Positions 61,522-64,000 of a stretch of DNA of 64,000 nucleotides are shown piece after piece (within the stretch, counting starts at the first letter, position 1; each line of letters starts with the position of its first letter). Made by a program: the position numbers and the translations under genes. The stretch lies in the IMG/VR virus record IMGVR_UViG_3300047547_000041, positions 1-64,000 of that record. One strand, 5' to 3'. The DNA is from a virus. The notes beneath the pieces were generated by a model. It had not been told where the DNA came from and did no database searches. It worked only from the letters and a program-made list of their open reading frames with translations.

Positions 61522-61562
61522 ACTGAGGTAGATAACTCTACCATTTGAGAAAGGTCTAAAAC

Positions 61563-61943
61563 ATGAGTTACGAACGAAATAAGCCATACCCCGAAGCTGT
61601 TGCCACTGAACGTGGCTGGGTTGATCACATTACCGGTGAACTGCTGGTGTCGATTCGCGGTTTGGCTACCAAGATGGCACAGTTTCAAAATTCGTCTGCT
61701 GAACCTGTTACTGTCGAAGTTGAAGTTCAAGTTCCCGCGCCCGTCGCAAAAATTGAAATCCCTGTGGAAGTTGTGGCTGATGTTGTGGAACCCGTGATTG
61801 AAACACAAGGTGAAATCACAGAAGAAGCGATTGAGAAGGCTCAGGAAGAAATTGAACAAGCTGTCGAACAAGCTGATGAAGCTGTTCAAGCTGCTGTCGC
61901 TCCCGAACCTAAGAAGCGTGGACGCAAGCCTAAGGCTCAATAA
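61563..61943 (+). CDS. Conserved late protein with acidic Ala/Val/Glu-rich tail, 126 aa
   Basis: The N-terminal 40 residues PEAVATERGWVDHITGELLV and SIRGLATKMAQF follow a pattern seen in phage proteins ('AVxTxRGWVxxxTGELLVxIRGLxTK'). The rest is a low-complexity acidic stretch (ITEEAIEKAQEEIEQAVEQA) ending in basic KKRGRKPKAQ. AAAGGTCTAAAAC precedes the ATG. Confidence 0.6.
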   Translation: MSYERNKPYPEAVATERGWVDHITGELLVSIRGLATKMAQFQNSSAEPVTVEVEVQVPAPVAKIEIPVEVVADVVEPVIETQGEITEEAIEKAQEEIEQAVEQADEAVQAAVAPEPKKRGRKPKAQ

Positions 61944-62359
61944 TGCCAATCAACACAAGTATCAAAGTTTCTCAATAGGATGCGCTTTCGGTTGTTCCGC
62001 CAAGCGCATTTCATCACATTGTTTCGGGTGGTCAAGACTACCGGGTTACTGTGATGGCGTTGTTTTCAAACGCCCCTATTTTGATCAACGCTGGTCCGGA
62101 AATTGTATCAACTGAGAAAATCTCTAGTGGTACAACTATCGGTGTCAACAAAAAGGTTTCCGTGCTGACAACTGCCGGTAACTATGCACTCGATAACGGC
62201 TCACGCGATGGACATGTGAAAACCATTTACAACTTTTCACCTAGCGTGTCAACTGTGACAGGTTCATTCGCTAAACCCGGTTCAGAATCTCTACAGGAAG
62301 ACGAATCAATTACTATGGTTTGGCAAGATGGTGTATGGTTGGTGATTCAAAGGACGTAA
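61943..62359 (+). CDS. Late structural protein, 138 aa, one TAG
   Basis: Begins MPINTSIKVSQ[TAG]DALSVVPPSA, TAG at 61976-61978. The remainder is beta-rich (YRVTVMALFSNAPILINAGP, ESLQEDESITMVWQDGVWLV), as in capsid decoration or fibre-tip domains. It overlaps the upstream stop by one base. Function unknown. Confidence 0.58.
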
Positions 62360-62360
62360 T

Positions 62361-62699
62361 TTGAAAAATCAAGACTGGTATGAGGTTGCAGCAAATTCGT
62401 ACAACCCCGGAACCATCGTCACAAAGAAAGAGTTTAACGCCGATCTGAGAAGATTTGGCGTTTTTCTTTCCAACATCCAAAAAGAAGAATTGACCGATAG
62501 TGATATTCGCAGTCTTATCAATTCTTTGATCATTCTCACAAACACCTTTGGTGTTGATGGGACATATAAGGTGTAGAAGATTAGATCATGCAAGCAAACC
62601 ATCAACCGGGTCAATTGCATTTTCTCAAGACTCAATTTGATCGAACCGGTTAAATATACCGAAGACGCCTTTACCAAAATTTTTGAAAGCATTCTATGA
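62361..62699 (+). CDS. Late hypothetical protein, 112 aa, one TAG
   Basis: TTG start at 62361 directly after the upstream stop. The N-terminal MKNQDWYEVAANSYNPGTIV and the helix SDIRSLINSLIILTNTFGVD are visible. TAG at 62574-62576 (YKV[TAG]KIRSC) continues to TGA 62697-62699. The last codons overlap the next start, which supports the long reading. Confidence 0.55.
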
Positions 62700-63334
62700 A
62701 GATTGTTGACAACCTTATTGCGATGCGAATCGTGTATTTGTTGGTCTAGCCTTTTGACAAGTGGCAAGCATACAAACTTGACGCGATTGATGAAAACGGT
62801 CAACCGTTGCTGAAAATCAAGGACATGACTGATGACCAAAAATCAAATTGGACAATGCTTCACCGGCTGGTGGCAAGAATTAAGAGACTATTGGGTACCG
62901 TTCCTATGGGTAAGACTCTTATTGCTAGTTCACTTGCTGCATACGCTTTGGTGAGAGAAAGTGAAGAGTATGGCGCAGAGTCTGTTGACTTTGACAAGCG
63001 TTTCAAAACTCTGGTCGAGTCGTATCAAGGAACTCTGAATGAATCGTCTGAAGATTTCTTGAAAATTGATGAAGCTGTTAAGACCATGTTCACGCTTTAC
63101 GCGATGATGGAAGACGGTGAATCGGCACCATCATCTTCGGCAAATATCACATCAAACGTTGCCACATATGACGCTCCGATTGGTTCACAAGTCATTCGCC
63201 GCAACAAAAAGCTGTTCAAGCTGAAGAAGTCTGACATTCTCGATTCAACCAAGATGAAACAGATGGTTGAAGAACATGGTGATTTTCTTGCCGAAGAAGA
63301 AGAAACCGGCAATCTCTATCAGGTGTCAAAATGA
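62696..63334 (+). CDS. Conserved late protein, 212 aa, one TAG
   Basis: Starts MKIVDNLIAMRIVYLLV[TAG]PFD (TAG 62747-62749), then KWQAYKLDAIDENGQPLLKI and WTMLHRLVARIKRLLGTVP. This layout is shared by proteins next to structural genes of T4-like phages, whose function I do not know. TAG follows three hydrophobic residues; Leu suits. The C terminus is charged (DFLAEEEETGNLYQVSK). It overlaps the Rz gene by 4 bp. Confidence 0.65.
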
Positions 63335-63675
63335 ACATTACCACAATGAAATACATCGGTGCGTTTTTGGTGATTTGTGGAATCATCTATATGTCACTGT
63401 CATGGTTTAACGGTGTCAAAGAAGCCAGCTACAACGCCGGGTTTCAGAAAGCCGAAGAAGCACACCAAATTCAGGCAGAAGAAAACCGCAAAAAGACCGA
63501 TGAACTTTTGAAAGAGATTGAAGAACTTCGTAAAACAACTCGAACGGTAACTGAGACAAAAATCAAAACTGTCACTGAAGTTATCGAGCGCGAGAAATTT
63601 GTTGTTCCTCAATTGAAAACCGATCAAGAACTGACTGACGCTGTTAAGAAACAATTTGAGGACATTGCAAAATGA
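63331..63675 (+). CDS. Rz: i-spanin (Rz-like), 114 aa
   Basis: An inner-membrane spanin subunit that links to Rz1 to disrupt the outer membrane at lysis. An N-terminal signal-anchor (YIGAFLVICGIIYMSLSWFN) is followed by a long periplasmic coiled coil (HQIQAEENRKKTDELLKEIE). The stop overlaps the Rz1 start (AAATGAAATC), the standard layout. Confidence 0.85.
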   Translation: MNITTMKYIGAFLVICGIIYMSLSWFNGVKEASYNAGFQKAEEAHQIQAEENRKKTDELLKEIEELRKTTRTVTETKIKTVTEVIEREKFVVPQLKTDQELTDAVKKQFEDIAK

Positions 63676-63986
63676 AATCTCTAATCTCACTCATTTTTGT
63701 TGTCATGCTGGCTGGCTGTCAAACTCAACAAATTACGCGAGAAGTTCCGGTTTACATCGAAAAGCCCGCACTGGAAGTTACAACTCCTGCAAAGCCAGTT
63801 TTCAAAAATACAACCACATGGAAAATCGATAAAGATGGAAACGTGGTTTCTACAACTCGTCAAGAATTTGACGATTTTGTGGTTGACTTGATCGAAATCA
63901 AAAAGTATGTGAAGTCTCTGGAAATTACCTTGAAGTCTTACAAAGACTATTACGAATCCGGGTTGCCCAAGGATTCTGGTAAGTAA
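63672..63986 (+). CDS. Rz1: o-spanin (Rz1-like) lipoprotein, 104 aa
   Basis: The signal peptide MKSLISLIFVVMLAGCQTQQ has a lipobox LAGC, so the mature protein is an outer-membrane lipoprotein. A Pro/Val-rich stretch (VPVYIEKPALEVTTPAKPVF) and a C-terminal helix follow. Start 4 bp before the end of Rz, as in typical adjacent spanin pairs. Confidence 0.85.
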   Translation: MKSLISLIFVVMLAGCQTQQITREVPVYIEKPALEVTTPAKPVFKNTTTWKIDKDGNVVSTTRQEFDDFVVDLIEIKKYVKSLEITLKSYKDYYESGLPKDSGK

Positions 63987-63990
63987 CAAC

Positions 63991-64000
63991 ATGGATTTTG
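63991..64000 (+). CDS. Possible start of a further gene, cut by window edge
   Basis: ATG at 63991, 4 bp after the Rz1 stop. Only three codons are visible, so this is only an indication from spacing. Confidence 0.25.

Noticed and set aside
1-64000. Integrated prophage with attachment sites
   Set aside because: No integrase, excisionase or att-like direct repeat is visible. The gene set is that of a lytic T4-like phage.

Overview
The window is 64 kb of the genome of a T4-like (tailed, contractile-tail) double-stranded DNA phage. The calls rest on recognisable homologues of T4 proteins: gp5, gp27, gp53, a gp48/gp54-type tube cap, gp4, gp26, gp17 (TerL), gp55 late sigma, gp61 primase, UvsW, UvsY, gp30-type DNA ligase, RNA ligase 1, NrdA and NrdB. 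An overlapping Rz/Rz1 spanin pair and a PagP-like outer-membrane barrel point to a Gram-negative host. The host species cannot be named from this sequence.

The most important property is the genetic code. About 37 in-frame TAG codons interrupt otherwise intact genes, while the genes end in TAA or TGA. A tRNA cluster at 26.5-27.9 kb contains a class II tRNA-Leu whose 7-base anticodon loop puts CTA in the anticodon. It is a close paralogue of a normal tRNA-Leu(CAA) in the same cluster. At conserved positions TAG falls where leucine is expected, for example GRGFIQ[TAG]TG in the endolysin against GRGFIQLTG in this phage's own gp5, and NDPLK[TAG]GRVRVR in gp5. I therefore read TAG as Leu, not the TAG=Gln of most described amber-recoded phages. 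The small early genes almost lack in-frame TAG. It is concentrated in virion, packaging, lysis, nucleotide-metabolism and late-sigma genes.

Layout. (1) 0-19.3 kb, minus strand: mostly small early accessory genes, plus RNA ligase 1, a DUF932 protein, a cyclic-phosphate-processing receiver protein, a metallophosphoesterase, DNA ligase and a TAG-rich GH19 endolysin. Short units are headed by near-consensus TTGACA-N17 promoters, several with a perfect hairpin in the spacer. (2) 19.4-24.4 kb, minus: baseplate module (gp5, gp27, gp53, tube cap), divergent from a GIY-YIG nuclease. (3) 25-31 kb, minus: ThyX, a tRNA array with an HNH endonuclease, and small genes. (4) 30.9-35.2 kb: a 1445-residue protein with an ADP-ribosyltransferase-like domain. 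(5) 35.3-43.1 kb, minus: NrdA, NrdB, primase, LSm-like protein, UvsW, UvsY, tube-like protein, PAAR tip, gp55. (6) 43.2-43.7 kb: a divergent non-coding region full of hairpins. (7) 43.7-53 kb, plus: fibre and tailspike genes. (8) 53-64 kb, plus: gp4, tail tube, gp26, small membrane proteins, packaging ATPase, conserved late proteins and spanins.

The TerL gene is itself split in three. The N-extein with a 37-residue intein N-fragment, a free-standing Vsr-like homing endonuclease, and the intein C-fragment with the rest of TerL are separate reading frames. An active packaging motor would need both amber decoding and protein trans-splicing. The gp55 late sigma also carries a TAG, so late transcription, packaging and lysis all appear to sit downstream of the suppressor tRNA.
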